From assembly GCF_030463565.1 (NCBI RefSeq), contig NC_134644.1:128771388-128835387 (forward strand): a DNA stretch of 64,000 nt. The letters run 5' to 3'. Positions 25,216 to 38,751 of the stretch are shown here, one piece after another; the first letter of the stretch is position 1, and each line of letters begins with the position of its first letter. Made by a program: the position numbers and the translations under genes. The notes beneath the pieces are model-generated. The model saw only the letters and a list, made by a program, of their open reading frames with translations, ran no database searches and was not told the DNA's origin. This DNA comes from Pelecanus crispus. Lineage: Eukaryota > Chordata > Aves > Pelecaniformes > Pelecanidae.

Positions 25216-25440
25216 CCATAGAATCATAAAATTCTTGTGGTAGGAAGGCATATCTGGAGATTGCCTCATTCAACCCCCCTTCTCAAGCATGGTCAGCTAA
25301 AGTAGGTTACCCAGGACTGTATTGAGTCAGGTTTTGAGTATCTCCAAGGATGGAGACTCCACAGCCTCTCTGAGCAACCTGTTCCAGTGCCAATGTTTGA
25401 CCACTCTCACATGTTTATGGATAATCTAATCTAATCTGTT
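25216..25440 (-). mobile_element. CR1 3' fragment
   Basis: It begins with the reverse-complemented tail 'atagaatcataaaattctt' and continues with 'tctccaaggatggagactcc', 'acagcctctctgagcaacct' and 'gttccagtgcc', all in the CR1 order. It directly abuts the (CT)n/C-run, so the microsatellite may have grown at the insertion junction. Confidence 0.85.
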
Positions 25441-25569
25441 TAATGCATTTAAAGTATATCTTTGGAGCTGCCTGCAATAAAAGATAAGAAGGTATAAGAC
25501 AACATTCATAGGACTTTAGAAAAAAGTCATCTTCTTGTACTGATTCATGCTCTGCTGTGGGTGTACGTG

Positions 25570-25700
25570 TCTGGTTAGCCCCGGGAACTTCCTGGTTTAG
25601 GCATCACCCCACCCGTAGGATTTGAACCAGTTTTCCACCTCCAAGTGGTCTAACCACCAGTCTGCAAGGTATCCAGGTGTAAAAAGGAAAGAGAGGAGGG
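25570..25700 (-). mobile_element. Old tRNA-derived SINE remnant
   Basis: On the minus strand, a pol III B-box-like GGTTCAAATCC (25628-25618) follows an A-box-like TGGTTAGACCACTTGG (25656-25641), with the spacing somewhat compressed. The order and wording (gattTGAACC, taaccacc) resemble old reptile/bird tRNA-related SINEs. It may extend to about 25820. It cannot be a working tRNA gene: the acceptor stem and cloverleaf do not close. Confidence 0.45.
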
Positions 25701-26184
25701 TGGACTATGACTCATAGCACAGCAGTCCAGGCCCAGTCCAGGGACACGGATTTAAGCCTGTATTCTACCTGATAGGGGTTTAAACCTGAATTTATAGCAT
25801 GACCTCCTTGATGGCATTTTCCAAACTTGCTACTCATGTCACCATGCGCAAGGCCAGATTTTAAACAGGGCAGCATCTAAGTGTGCTTTTTTCCTGAAAG
25901 CTTCTGAAACTCTGTCCCTTTTTAAAATAGCTCTAAGGGGTGGAAAGATTTTGCCATAGAGCCACTGGTTGCGATTCTGTTCAGCTCTGCTGTCCTGTGA
26001 GTTTTCCATGTAAGATTTGCAACACAACAGCTACCTGTGGAATGAAGCGTCCTGAAGGGCAAGCCGCACGGACATGTGTGGATAGGCTGCAGTCTTTCCC
26101 TTTCTCTGACACACATGCGACGTGTTGCAAACCGCACTGTTTCCACACTGCCTTTGGAAAGCACTTTCTTGACAGGAATGTTTT

Positions 26185-26197
26185 TGACCTTTGACCT
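26185..26197 (-). promoter_or_regulatory. Perfect DR1 nuclear-receptor element
   Basis: TGACCT-T-TGACCT on the plus strand is AGGTCA-A-AGGTCA on the minus, the exact DR1 consensus for RXR heterodimers, HNF4 and COUP-TF. It sits about 150 bp 5' of solo LTR copy A, next to a locally CpG-enriched stretch (26040-26130). Confidence 0.5.
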
Positions 26198-26350
26198 ATG
26201 GAAAGGATATATAATGTTAACAAAATTTGGGATATAATGGCTCTGATGAGAGTCTGGAGCAAATTCACACATTACAGCACTGGTTGTCCCCTACTGTAGG
26301 ATAGGAGACCTACAGAAATGTACCTTGCCTGTATGCCCAAGCTGTCCTCC

Positions 26351-26902
26351 TGTCCTGGTTTCAGCTGGGGTAGAGTTAATTTTCTTTCTAGTAGTGGGTA
26401 TAGTGCTGTGTTTTGGGTTTCGGATGAGAATAATGTTGATAACACAGGGATGTTTTAGCTACTGCTGAGCAGTGCTTACACAGATTCAAAGCCTTTTCCT
26501 GCTTCTCACACCACCCCACCAAGCAAGTAGGCTTGGGGTGCACAAGAAGTTGGGAGAGCACACAGCTGGGACAGCTAAACCAAACTGACCAAAGGGATAT
26601 TCCATACTGTATGATGTTATGCTCAGTATATAAACTAGAGGAAAATCTGACTGGGGATTTGCTGCTTGAGAACTGGCTGGGCATTGGTCAGCAGGTGGTA
26701 AGGAATTGCATTGTACATCACTTGTTTTGTATATTCTTTTATCATTATTATTATTATTTTCCCTTTCTTTTCTGTCCTATTAAATTGTCTTTATCTCAAC
26801 CCACGAGTTTACTTTTTTTTCTGATTCTTTCCCCTATCCCACTCGGGGGAGTGAGTGAATGGCTGTGTGGTGTTTAGCTGCCTGCCGGATTAAACCACAA
26901 CA
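26351..26902 (+). mobile_element. Solo LTR, ERVL-like (copy A)
   Basis: A 552-bp element bounded by TGTCCTGG and CCACAACA. It has a U3 core 'ccaaactgaccaaagggat' followed by 'attccatac', a TATA box TATATAAA (26627-26634), a poly(A) signal ATTAAA (26779-26784), and a U5 beginning 'tctttatctcaacccacgag'. Flanks CCTCC and GCTCC are compatible with a 5-bp target duplication that has one mutation. No gag, pol or env sequence is next to it, so it is a solo LTR left by recombination. I associate this LTR type with ERVL families of Neoaves; the family name is not confirmed. Confidence 0.85.
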
Positions 26903-29900
26903 GCTCCATAGGAAAGTGAGGTTGCTCACCGATGCTTTGCCCTGACATGCAGTGAGAATGTAACCAGATGTGCACCCAGAGACCAGTATTGTGGGAGACA
27001 CTGGGAAATGCATCCACCCTATCCTGTGGATAGAGCCATGAGAACCAGCTTTCCTGTCAGCCATTGCCCCCTGACCTTTCCAGCATTTGTCTGACATATT
27101 CTGCAGGCATTACTTAGTAGGAAGCCAAAAAAGAGAAGACTGCATCTATTCACTGGAACTAGGGTCTTTGAAAACTCCAGCATAAAACTAGCTCTACGCT
27201 TGGGAGCTGAACATTGATTGTATGCAGTACAGGGTGCAAGGTTATAATCCGCAGCTCCTGGGCTGAGGTGTGGGTGCAGAAGGATTGGATTTGTGCTGTA
27301 TATCCTTTGCTTATGTAGGCAGAGTCTTATCTCTCACCCTCATCTCTCTTAAAAGATGAAATTCTCCACTGCACTGCCTGGCACAAACAGATTCCCCTTT
27401 TTCAGAGCATCTGTGTAGGAGTAGGATTGTTATATTCTCCCTGATATTCCAGAAGGTTTCTGAATGTATAGAAACTGTGAAACTTTGGAGATGCATGTGA
27501 CTTCTCACTTAGGCGCAGATCAAGAGTTTGCATTTATGCAATAGGTCTGATGTGATGCTGTGAGTGCTCTGCACAGCTGTATTGCTCACACCTGGTAAGA
27601 CCAGTGTTTCCTGAATGCATCAGGTTTCCTGAACACATGTAAGTGATATATTCATGTGCACAGGAAGATACCTGGCTCTTTATTTTGCTCTGATGAGATT
27701 ACTGAATGTACAGGAGAAATCCAGACCTAAAACCTCAGCTATGTCTCAGTGTAATTTCTGCTGGAGAAAAAGGGTAACACAGGGGCATGGTAAACCTACA
27801 TAGGAACATTATACTCAAGTGCTGCCCTTAAAGAGTCAGGGAAAAGTCTGAATAAAGAACACAAACTGCCTGTATTCCATAAGCATAAAGAAGATTTCTT
27901 GACTAGTATGGGAACTATGTGCTTGAGTCTCCTTTACAGATGTTGAAAACTGTAGGAAAACATGTTGTCTGAGTAAATTAATACAGTTCATTCCCTTTAG
28001 GTCTGTTAGTCAGCCTGCAGCATATTGGCTACTCAACTCTGGAAGCCAGTCCATGGACTTGTTCATTGTGTCATGCCTTTTATGTGGCTCAAAAGCAGGA
28101 ATTGAATGGAAAGGGAGGGTAGAAACAATAGTATTTTTCCAATGCTGAGAATCTCAGAATTCTTCCTAGGAGATGCCACTTCCAGTGGAATTTTTCTGTA
28201 TTTTTACAAATGTAATCCAGTAGGATCCAAGAGGATCCATGTATTCATGGGTTTCAGGTGTACCTGTTAGCTTTGAAAGGCCCCTGGGATGCAGTGGAAC
28301 TCCTGCACTCTAATTTTACCTGCTCAGCCATTTGTTTTGTCGTCTTTTTGCTTTGACTTCTGCTGCTTGCAACACCAAAGTAAAATGCCACTCAATGAAT
28401 AGTGAAGATCTTCACTATGGTGTTCTTCCATGCTTTCCTTCCATGTTTTGGTCAGCCAGAGAACTGGTTCCTCTACTAACATTTATAATCTCCTTGAGGA
28501 CTGTCCCAGTTGAAACCTTTCTGAGTGAAGCGGTGCCAATATACTGCCTTGAGCTGCATATCTCTTTGAGACTTGTCTGCCTTTGCAGTATATTGTTTGG
28601 CTGCTTGAAGGTGACTACAAGTGTAGTGGTTACACTTGATTACTGTGATCTTTTTTTTCTGGGTAACTATAGGAACAATACACTCAGTGTAGTTTTTTTA
28701 ACGAAAATTGGGATTTTGGAATACAGAGGAGGATGTGAATGTGCCACATATTAATAGTACTGCTCAAAAAGCCAAAGTATCATTTAGAGTTTCATTTTAC
28801 TCTAATTTTATCTCTGCCTAAGTGCAGAAAATGTTTCCATGTATACTTTTGTATATACATACCTACATTTGTATGTATACATACATATATATGTTTAGAA
28901 GGACTTGTTTTAATTAAGAAAATGGGAAATGTAACATAGCTGGAACAGATTAAAACAGAAGAGTTTTAGTGGACCAGAAAACATATTGCACTGATAAGGA
29001 TTTTTTGTTTTAAATTCAATCCTACCATAAAGTCATTTATTACCCATTGTTTGTTTTTCTAGAAAGGCCAGTGCAGCACCATTTGCTGGCTGATTGACAA
29101 TGCAACTCTTTTTTTACAACTTGGAATTTAAAACAGGAAGGCTGCCATTCACATCAGTTAAGAAGTCTACATTTTAGATCACCTGGAAAGGTTCATCTTT
29201 GGCATAAGCAGATGGGAGGTTCAAATGGCTAAAACCAAAATGGAACATTCCCGGCTCAGCATAGTTCATGCATGTGTAGTTATCTGGAAAAACAAAGTCA
29301 GGAGTAATTAAAGAAATGCATTTCACTTCAGCCTCCATTTCTACCAACTTATTAGTTACCCCCTCAAAGAAGAAGAGAAATGATCATTTTACATCCCTCA
29401 ACAGAAACTGCAACAGTACAGCAAGCCTGGCTTGTCAGCTGAGTTTCATACATCGAAATCTGCAGCTAATCACTCCTGGTCCAACCAGGAAAGGTCACAG
29501 CAATCCTGCTGAACTATTACTGAGGTGTTACAAGACATGGACATTATTCACTAAAAACAGGCAAGGAGAAAATAAAATGAAAGCAAATGGATTAACTCTA
29601 GCCTATTTGCTGTAGTCCCACCGTGAGAAGGACTGTTTCCGGCTCTTCTTCTGCCACCAAACATACATTTTCCCACCCCCTAATTCCCATCACAAGTCAC
29701 CTCAAAATCCTGTCATTTAAGCAGGAATGTCTGGGCTATAATTTAGGCTCAATCCTGGAGCAAGAATGTATGTAAGCTGCACTGTCCTGAGACTCAGATC
29801 AGGTCTGTGTCAGGAACTTTTGCCAAGAGTGTAGGGCTGTTGTGGTTTGGGGTTTTTTTTGTCTTTTTTTTTCCTTGAAGCACTTGTGTACTGACAAAAG

Positions 29901-32900
29901 CTAAAGTCTAGTTGTAGTTATATTGGCTTGCAAGTTGCTCTTGTGCTTGGGCAACCAGGAGAAGCACTGCTGGCAAAGCACATTTTGTCAATATGAATTG
30001 TGCATATGCTAGGAGAGTTTGCTGCACAGTTACATCAGCAAAATCTCCTGGAGAAGAGGCTCATCCTTGGATACCTGAGTGAAACACCGGCCTGCTTTTT
30101 TCCCAGCTGCACCAGGTCAGAGTGTGGTGGCTCCTGGCAGAGTGTTAGGCACCACTACCAGGGCATTAAAGAACATGAGGATAAGGTTAAAGGACAATCT
30201 TGTCCGACGTAGTGAGCATTAACATTCACAAGAGTGGCTCTGTTTCAAGGGAGAAGACAGTCCTGCTCCTAGACAGTTTGACGTGGTCATAATCTATCAG
30301 TGAAGGAGCAATACAAGTGTATGGTTTGACTTTAATGATACTTCTTCAAAATATTACTTTGTCCTTTCAAAATGACGGATTGCATGGATACTGAGCTACA
30401 GCGTTCATCTGTGTAGGTAATATATGTTGCAATTTTAGTTACGGGCCCCTAAAAAATGTACTATGCCAGATTCTAAGATCTTTCTCAGAAAACAACTTCC
30501 TTTATGTGTAGGAACAAAGTAATGTGAGTAAGAGAAGTTATCAGGACTAAAAGACCTCCAAGCTGTTTAAGTTAAAGCTGTTAAAGACCTACTCCTGTTT
30601 AAAGTGGGGGACCAAAATCACACACCATTATGTGATGGCAACATATTTTTGGTTTTGTGCATGCCACAGAACAGATCTTTCCATTAGTGACCTAAGATGC
30701 AAACAGACATTTGTTTTCTTTAAGAACTGTGGCACTTCTTCTGACAGAGTCAACAAGCAGTAGCAAGCACTGTACATCCAGCATTTCCTCTCTTGACCAC
30801 ATTGTCTAAAAGCGCGAAGAGAAGATCCGTAATTTCGGGTTGTGTTCAAGAGACCTCTTGTGAAATTTTTACTCTTTGTTTTAAACAGGGAGATATGAAT
30901 AAGATGGAAAAGCATTTACCAAAGATGGATAGAAAAATCTTCACAAATATAGGGGAGCTCAGATTTAATGTCATGTCTGCAGTTATCAGAAAATCTGTGA
31001 GGAATTATATTTTCAAAAATCACTTGAATTTGGCCTAAATAATAAGTCAATATCATGCATTCTTTCCACCAGTATGTACAAAAAAGCATGGAGAAAAATG
31101 TTAAAAAACCCTATAAACTTACCACAGAAACTCAGAATTACCACCTTAGCATTTTTAGCACAGCAATCTGACATACAAATTATAGCAGCAAAAGGCAAGG
31201 GTTCATCACAGATAATTCTGATTTCTCTCCAGCCTGCATGATTATACAGGAAGAAAAAAGGTTTACTAGAAGAAAGGACCCATAGAGCTCCAAATAGGTC
31301 AGTGTTTTAGGAAGAACAAGAGGCCGAGGCTTACAGACTTCTGGATCTACTTCCTTCTTAATACTACAAACCTAAACAAATAACACTTGTGATGTAGTAC
31401 ATGGGATTGTACTGCAGCAAAGGGTTATTGAAAATTGCCATTTCTGTTAGCAAATATCCATATAGATTTGAAATACTGCTTCTGACAGTGACAAATGCAA
31501 AGTTCACTGGGAGAAAATCACTGTATGGGACAATCCCAGGATAGCTTGTACATAGGAGAATTTTTACCACCAGAATGCCATAGACATAAAAACAATAGGA
31601 GCATATTATAATGATTTTCAGAATAACTTAGTTCCCTTCAGTGCCTTCTGGGATCTAATTAAGTTTGGTAGAAAGAAAGAATACCCTTTCTTTTTTTTTC
31701 TTTTTTTTTTCCCCCCAAACTGGAAAAGAATGCTTTATCTGAGAAAAAAATATTAATATTCCTGTTTTAAAAAGCTGAAAAATAATGGAAATATATTTTT
31801 AGTTAAAAGTTTTAGATTTAACCCCCCCACCCCAGATTGTAACAGAACTGTTTCTTAAAATATTTTCCCAATTTTAATTCTGTACATTTAATTTTACATG
31901 TTTTTAATATAAAAAAATATATATAGTTTATCATTATTTTGGATGGTCCTGTTATTCATAGTTTATATTTGTGTAATTTAAAAAAAATCTACTATGTCCT
32001 TAGTTCCTACTATATTTTGTAGCAATAAAAACAATAATCAGACATACTTGATCTATCAGCTGCAGCCTTAGCTGGCGTCAACATTTCTTCTCAAACCTAA
32101 GCACTGCTGAACCTCTGAGTTTCTCCTGTTACAGAAGCCTGACCTGGAAGGTAATTTGTAATTGATATTTACTGCTTGTAAATACATATTAAATAGAATA
32201 CCTGCCTATGAAGGCTGACATTTTAACAGTCCTTAAGACCTCTCTTTTTCTTTTCTTTGTTCCCAGAACCCATGTTGTCCTGCCAGTGTGACATACTGAA
32301 GCCTCTCAGGTCAGACAGAGCATTTGAGTTCAACTATTTGGAAGCAGCCCCCAGTCATGGCTCTCTGCTGTGACCACTAAACCAGAACTTACAGTGGTGA
32401 TTTTGTAACTTGTGAGGAGAGGTCGCTGGGAAATAAAAATATCCGTAAGAGCAACTATTTTTTCTGCCAATAGTGGGAAAAGTGGGGACAGAGAGAAGGA
32501 GCGGAGGAATTTCTTGAAACTACCTAGAAGCTGAAAGCCATTTTCCAAAAAACCCCGATTTTTTTTGTCAGTAAGTCAGGGCTGTCAAAAAATCCTGACT
32601 GTTTCTGAGTGTGGGCCCTGTCCAGTCAGAACGAGTTAGGATCTGGACTGAGATGCCAAGTTGTTTCACAAACACCACCAAAATGTCCATCACGAGTCAC
32701 AAGATTCTTTTTTTAATTTCCCCAGGACACAGCAACCTGGCCTGGTTTCATGTACTACAGATGAACAGTGAGTGCTTTGCTATAAATCTTGGTGAACTGT
32801 CTTCCAAAATACCTTTTTATCACATTTAAAGATGTAAAAATTTAATGATTTCATGCTAAATATGATGTAGCTTTTACAGAGATGGGGGGGATTTTTATTA

Positions 32901-34985
32901 GTCTTTTATGCATAATATTATTACTTTAAGTTGTTGATTGTTATTCATTCAATTTTTGCTGGAGTTACTTAATAACTGTCAGGTTTCATTCTTCTAACTC
33001 TTTATCCATTGTCAGCTGTGGATGATCTGCCAGCCCACATGAGAGGGCAGGTTACATTCAAAGGAATTTACTTTGGTTTAGGGACATGTGCAAAATCTGA
33101 GCTAATTGCAGTGCAACTTTATACTTTAACTGCTTCTTATTAGCGGCTTAGCAGATGTCTGTGACTTCGTACTCTGATGTTCAGTGCTTGTACTGGGAAC
33201 CCACAGGACTCAGTGAGACGCAGGCACTTCTCTGCGAGGGATTTGTTAAACCAGGCTCCTGCGTTCCCAGGTCATGCCTTTGAAGAAGATATGTGAAGGT
33301 GATGGTCGGGAGCTGCTGCCATTTGATGGCCCAGCATGTAACGTGTATTTGTTGTTCAGACCCACGTCCAGGGCTGCTTAGAGGATGTGGTAATGCCTGT
33401 GTCTATCTAGTATTAAAAGATCCATCATCCCCTGACTCTGATCCCCTGTAAGCCACATCTGGGAAGGAGGTGATTCCTATGTAAGACAGAGAAAACAGTA
33501 ACAGAAGGGGATAAAACAAGAGAAGTAAGGAGAATGTAGAGGCTTAGCAAGGTGAGGAATGGCTTTCTGTAGTCGTCTTTGGCTAGGCAAAAAGCTCTCA
33601 TATAGTATAAGTAATATAAAGCTAAACTTCTAGGAAAGTATTCTGATCCAGAATGTGTAGCATTCGCAGTCCTTCCCATGCTGAGTGGGTGGGCAGACAA
33701 CTCGAAGAACACCCTCCTTTGACTTTGTCCTCCAAGAAAGCACCCTTGTGCTTGCATTTAAACCCATCTTTTTTAATTGAGGGAGGGCTCTGGCAACAAA
33801 ACAAGGGATCTATCTCTGTGGGTTTTTCTGAAGCAGATCCCCCAAATTAGGGTTTCAGTGAAAGGATTTGCGTGTTTGAATGCACAGGCTGGTCAGCTGC
33901 ATATTAACCTGTGTAAAGAGACCATGTGAATGTCTGCATGTACCTCAGTTGCTCTTCCAGGCTTACAGGGTGAAGGTTACTAAAAACGTTGGAGGCTATG
34001 TGAATTTGAGCTGGCATTCATCTGATTGCTGTTTTCTGTGTCTTCTTTTGACAAAATGATGTAAAAATATGTTTGCATAAATTATAGCTATAAAAGGGCA
34101 TTTATTTCCTCTTGGCAAGGGCTGCCAAACTATGATTTTCAGCCACCTTGCAGCTATTTAGTGTATGCACTGGGCAAACTTCTGGTGGTGCATAGAAAGC
34201 AGAGAGGAACAGAGACAAGAGATGGGTGTGTTCAATACCCAGGTAAAAGGGAGAGAGGAAAGAGGTGTAACAAAAAGCAGCTGTTGCATTTTGCAATAAC
34301 TTTTTTCTTACAGAGATGTGGGGAAAACAAAAGAAGGACGTCCATGAAGGAGCACTTACGTTTTTGTACCCGAAATGGTGAGTGAACAGGAAGAAAAAAC
34401 ACAGGAAAGTATTGGTTTGGATGGCATTCCTGAAGTCCTGAAGAGATAAGAGGAGCAAGGTGACCAAACTGCCAAACAAGTATAAACACCACTGTGCATT
34501 TTTAGATTCTTTTTTTTTTTTAATCTCTAGCCTGGTTTGGCTATGTGTCCATAGGAAGAGACAGCAATGCAAGTATGCAATTAGGCTGCACCATGGCCTC
34601 AAAGACTTTGCTAAGCCATGTTTCATACAGTGTCTCAAAACCGATATGCTTCTGCAGCAAGATACGCACCCCTTTAAGAAACCCATGTCAAATACTCACC
34701 TGAGGCACGCTAATGCTGCACTCTGCAGCAGGACAGGGCAACTCTTGCTCTCCCCAGACAGCACAGTCCCATCCTCCATACCCTTCAAAGTTACTGATGA
34801 CTTAGTATAGATTTGGAATGAATTAATATTTTTGGGAAGAAGGGACAGAGCATGCAAGCATCATTTTTGTTTGTACTCTACTGTTACGGCTCATACGGTT
34901 TCTACAACCTTTATGCATCTTATCAGCATCCCATCAGAAACTGAGTGGTATTTCCACCTCTACTCAGCAATGGCAAAGCCCATCT
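26903..34985. other. Intergenic, repeat-poor
   Basis: Eight kilobases with no recognisable repeat or gene, only T- and C-runs (29.85, 31.69 kb). A 585-nt open frame on the minus strand at 34.1-34.7 kb has no family features. Confidence 0.55.
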
Positions 34986-35450
34986 GCAGTGCTGGATCCA
35001 GTTCTGGGCTCACCAAAACAAGATGGACAAGAGAATACTGGAGGCCAATGAAGGACCACAAAGGTAATTAAGAGATTGGAGCATCTCTCATATGGGAGGG
35101 ACTGAGACAGCTTGAGAAGAAAAAACTCAAGGGAGATCTTATCAATGTGTATAAACACCTGACGAGAGGGAGTAAAGAAGACAGCCAGACTCTTAGCATT
35201 GCCCAGTGACAGGACAAGAGGCAGCGCACACCATCTGAAATAGAGGAAATTACCCCTTTTTTACTGTAAGGGTGACTGAGCACTGGCACAGATTGCCCAG
35301 AGAGGTCGTGGAGCCTCCATTCTCGGAGATATTCAAAACCCGGCTGGACAGTCTTAGGTAAACTACTGACCCTGCTTTGAGCAGAGGGGTTGGACTTGGC
35401 AATCTCCAGAGGTGCCTTCCCACCTCAACTGTTCTGTGACTCTGTGATTT
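34986..35450 (+). mobile_element. CR1 LINE 3' end with octamer tail
   Basis: It runs from 'gctggatccagttctgggct' (RT C-terminus) through 'ttggagcatctctcatatg', 'agaggtcgtggagcctccat', 'ggctggacagtctt' and 'ggttggacttggcaatctcc' to the tail 'ttctgtgactctgtga' at 35432-35447. The reading frames are broken by indels. It is 5'-truncated and lies about 3.3 kb 3' of the SNAI2 poly(A) signal. Confidence 0.92.
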
Positions 35451-38400
35451 CACTTGCACTGTCTGTTCTTATTTCTTGCAGCTTTCATTTGATACTACAA
35501 GATATGCAGGTTGGAGTGCACTTCTCACATTCCACTCTTTATATTTCTGCGAACCGGAATTATAATTTATATATTTTAACTGTTAAAATACCTACTTTAA
35601 AGAGAGAAAAACAAGCATCTGGGACAGCTAGTAAAAAAACATTATTTCTAAAGCAGTGATGTTCATCATTAAAAATGTCTTATTCAAAAATAAAAATATG
35701 TTTTAAGATGAAATATTGATTTGTTTTTGCGGCAGGGAAAATCAGCTGTAGCACAAGACATCAGAATTAAATTACCAGGTTTCCCATTGTCCTTCCTTTT
35801 TTAATTGAAATTATGGGATCTTTAGGGTGCTTCTTTTTTTATATGATTTTATGGAGCTTAGAGTAATAGGCCCTGAGCTTGCTTAATGATAACAGGAACT
35901 ATAATAACCCAAATAACAGAGTAAAATGCAGAAGACAGATTTCATGGTGCCTTTATCTGAGACGCATTTATTTTAACCCTTTGGTGAGTGCATAGGATGC
36001 TTTTCTGAACGCCACATTACACAGTAGGATAATTGCAGTGTTTTGAGCATAAATGTGTACTTTGTTCTGTCTTCATTTTGTGCACATCTTACTTCATTCT
36101 GCAGCCTCTGAGGTGAAAAGCATGCCCAAACAGAAGCAAGGGAAGAGAAAAGAGGAAACCAAAGTGAATCAATTATTGCCTTCAGCCTTGAGAAACTCAT
36201 ACATTCAACTTGTAACTGCACATGTGCTGTGGTGGTTCAGCTCTTCTCTGCACACTGGAAGTTCACTCAGGAGGTGAATGTCAGTTGCCAGAACATACTA
36301 AAGGAAGTATCTAGCTCTTATTCCCTGTAATGGGCAATCATATAACCAAAAAAGGCATATATTTAGAGTATTTGGAGAAACCTCTGGATAAACGTCCCTT
36401 CCCCAGATCTACTGATGTTAAGCAACTCATTAGTGAAGAGTTAAAAAAACCGCTATGAAATATGTTGTATATAGGTTGCTATCATGCAGGTGTCTTTTGA
36501 GGAGAGGCTGGCCTTTTGATAGCTTAACTTTTCACTTGAAAGAATTACATTTAGCACTGGTGTCAAAAATTAAAAATAAAAAAGTGGTTGATATCAGAAA
36601 AGAGCAATGAAGATATTTGGAGTGCAGGGAGCATGTTTTCCTAAGAAAGATTTTAGAATTTGATTATTTAGATATAGAATCAGAGATGTCTTGTGAGAAA
36701 TGTAGCAATGGCCAAAGAGATTCAATGGGTAGATTCACCATGGGGGGTGCTTTTCGCTCACGTTTCGAGAAAATCGTAGGAGTCAGTGACCAGCAGCTCA
36801 GAACAGAATTCAATTTACATTGATAAATAGCTTGTGCAGGTACAGAAGGGCATTTCTATATTACTGAGGTAAAACTATTAATGGAAAATGTTTTGGATAA
36901 ATGTCCTGACAGAAAATAGAAAGCAGTCTCACAGGAAAAGCAAGAGAAATTCAGCTGGCTGGGAAGTCTATTCTGCAACTGGACAGAGAGCTAGGAATCT
37001 GTGATAGTGCACTCTGTTTCAATTAAAGACATGAGCCAGAAGAGCTTCTAGTCTTTCCCATCTTTGTGTTTTATGAGTACAGGTGTTACAGGCATGCAAA
37101 GTAGCATATCTTAATTGTCATCTCCAAATCAGACCAGTTCCACTTGTGTTTGGTTTAGCATACTGTATTTTGATGAAGTTTTCATCTGATTTCCCTTAAG
37201 GACAACAGTAGACTTTCCACTCATTCAGGAAGTCAAGCTCTTATGCTATTTCATTTACTGTGGGTGTAGAGAATTTAAAGTGTGAATTAAAACAATGGAA
37301 AAGCCTTTGTGACATGACACAGGAGAGCAAACCTAGAACTTTGACAGTACAAATAGCTGTTGACTGCCAGAGCTTTACTCATACACCAGTAAACTTTGCT
37401 CTGGGAAGAGAAAGCTGCACAAAGAACTGCTGGAGCCTAAGAACTTCAAAGCGAATGACATGGAAGTGCAAATCAATAGAGTAACCACATGAAACTTTTC
37501 AAGGGTATTTGATGCCTTCATGTGTTCATTTCAAAATGTTACCTCACAAATTCCCACTAACCCTATCTTTCTCGAACTCTCTAGCTATTTCCTGAAAAAA
37601 AATCTAACAGGTCCTAGGGAATGGTTGTTATAACCCTGAGATTTTGTCAGAAGATGCTTGGAGAATATGAAAAGCTTCATTTGAGCTGATCTTCTTTTTA
37701 GTACAGTACTTCCCATGGGGAAAAGGCACAAAACTTCTGTCGTGTGCCTGTTGCCTAAGTTACTCCAGTGCAGTCCTGCTGAACCACTCATCTGCAGGAC
37801 TCAGCTGGAGGAGACACAAGGCTTGCATGGTCTGTTGCATTATGTTACTGAAATGAGCTCTTTTTCTAGAAATTTGCACCTTGTGTTTATCCAACTGTAA
37901 TATTCTTCTTAAATTGTTGGAATTCTGGGTTTGCTATTACTTGCTCCTGCTGGTACCCTAATGTAGACATAGTCCTCTTTAGATTGGACACCAGCTAGTG
38001 CCTATTTGGTTTTGAGCTTTGTGCTTTGTTAAAAGTTGAAAGTAGTGTTTTGCACTAGTCAGTAATGATGAGACGTGATTTGTTGATGTTGTAATGCTTT
38101 TATATAGTTCAGATCTTGGAGTCCTTAGTCAAATCATCTGTACTGGATAATTCCTGTGATATATCAGCTGATATACAGTCATAATACATTCATTTGACAG
38201 TTCTGGTATGTAAGATACTTTAATGAAGATATCTTTAATCTTTCTGAAATGACCATATAAAGTACATCGTACTGTGACTTGACCACTACTTTAAAAGAGC
38301 ATCATGCAAACTTTACTGAACTCCTGTAAGGCTCCACTGACTTTAATGACCCAGATTTCCTAATGCCAGAGTTACAATAACACTGCTCTAATAGCACCCT

Positions 38401-38724
38401 TTCAACTGTTAAAATGCAAGAAAGAAGTTTCTTTTAAATGTTTTTGATAAAATATATTTCACAATGTTGTCATACTGTTGCAAGCAGCAAAAAAGCAACA
38501 GTGTTTTTTGAAGCAGTCACCCTAGAAAAATGCTCTGTGTGGTTTTAAATGTTTTAAAATGCAATGGGTATATTCCTTTCTCATGTTCAGTACTTGTGAA
38601 CTAAGGATTCACATCTTAAATTCACTTTTATCTTCCTTTGGTCATGTAGAGACACTTGAAATTTTCTATGTTCCAAAACCTTGATAAACCAGACACAGTT
38701 GTTTTCTTTAATTAGAACAAACGA
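35451..38724. other. 3' flank of SNAI2
   Basis: Unique AT-rich sequence from the CR1 to the SNAI2 3' end. No gene or repeat is recognised. Confidence 0.6.
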
Positions 38725-38745
38725 CAGAAATCTTACTTAAAAATG

Positions 38746-38751
38746 TTTATT
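38746..38751 (-). terminator. SNAI2: Distal poly(A) signal of SNAI2
   Basis: AATAAA on the minus strand, about 1.04 kb after the stop codon. This is the best candidate for the main 3' end, because the resulting 3' UTR length is like that of other vertebrate SNAI2 mRNAs. Cleavage would be expected at about 38725-38735. Confidence 0.75.

Noticed and set aside
25618..25660. A true tRNA gene on the minus strand
   Set aside because: Box A and B resemblance only; the stems do not pair and the spacing is short.
34102..34686. 194-codon open frame on the minus strand
   Set aside because: Low-complexity, Leu/Cys/Phe-rich, no domain, no splice or promoter context, and other frames overlapping it are also open.
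38160..38175. 16-bp perfect palindrome TATATCAGCTGATATA with an E-box centre
   Set aside because: About one palindrome of this length is expected by chance in 64 kb.
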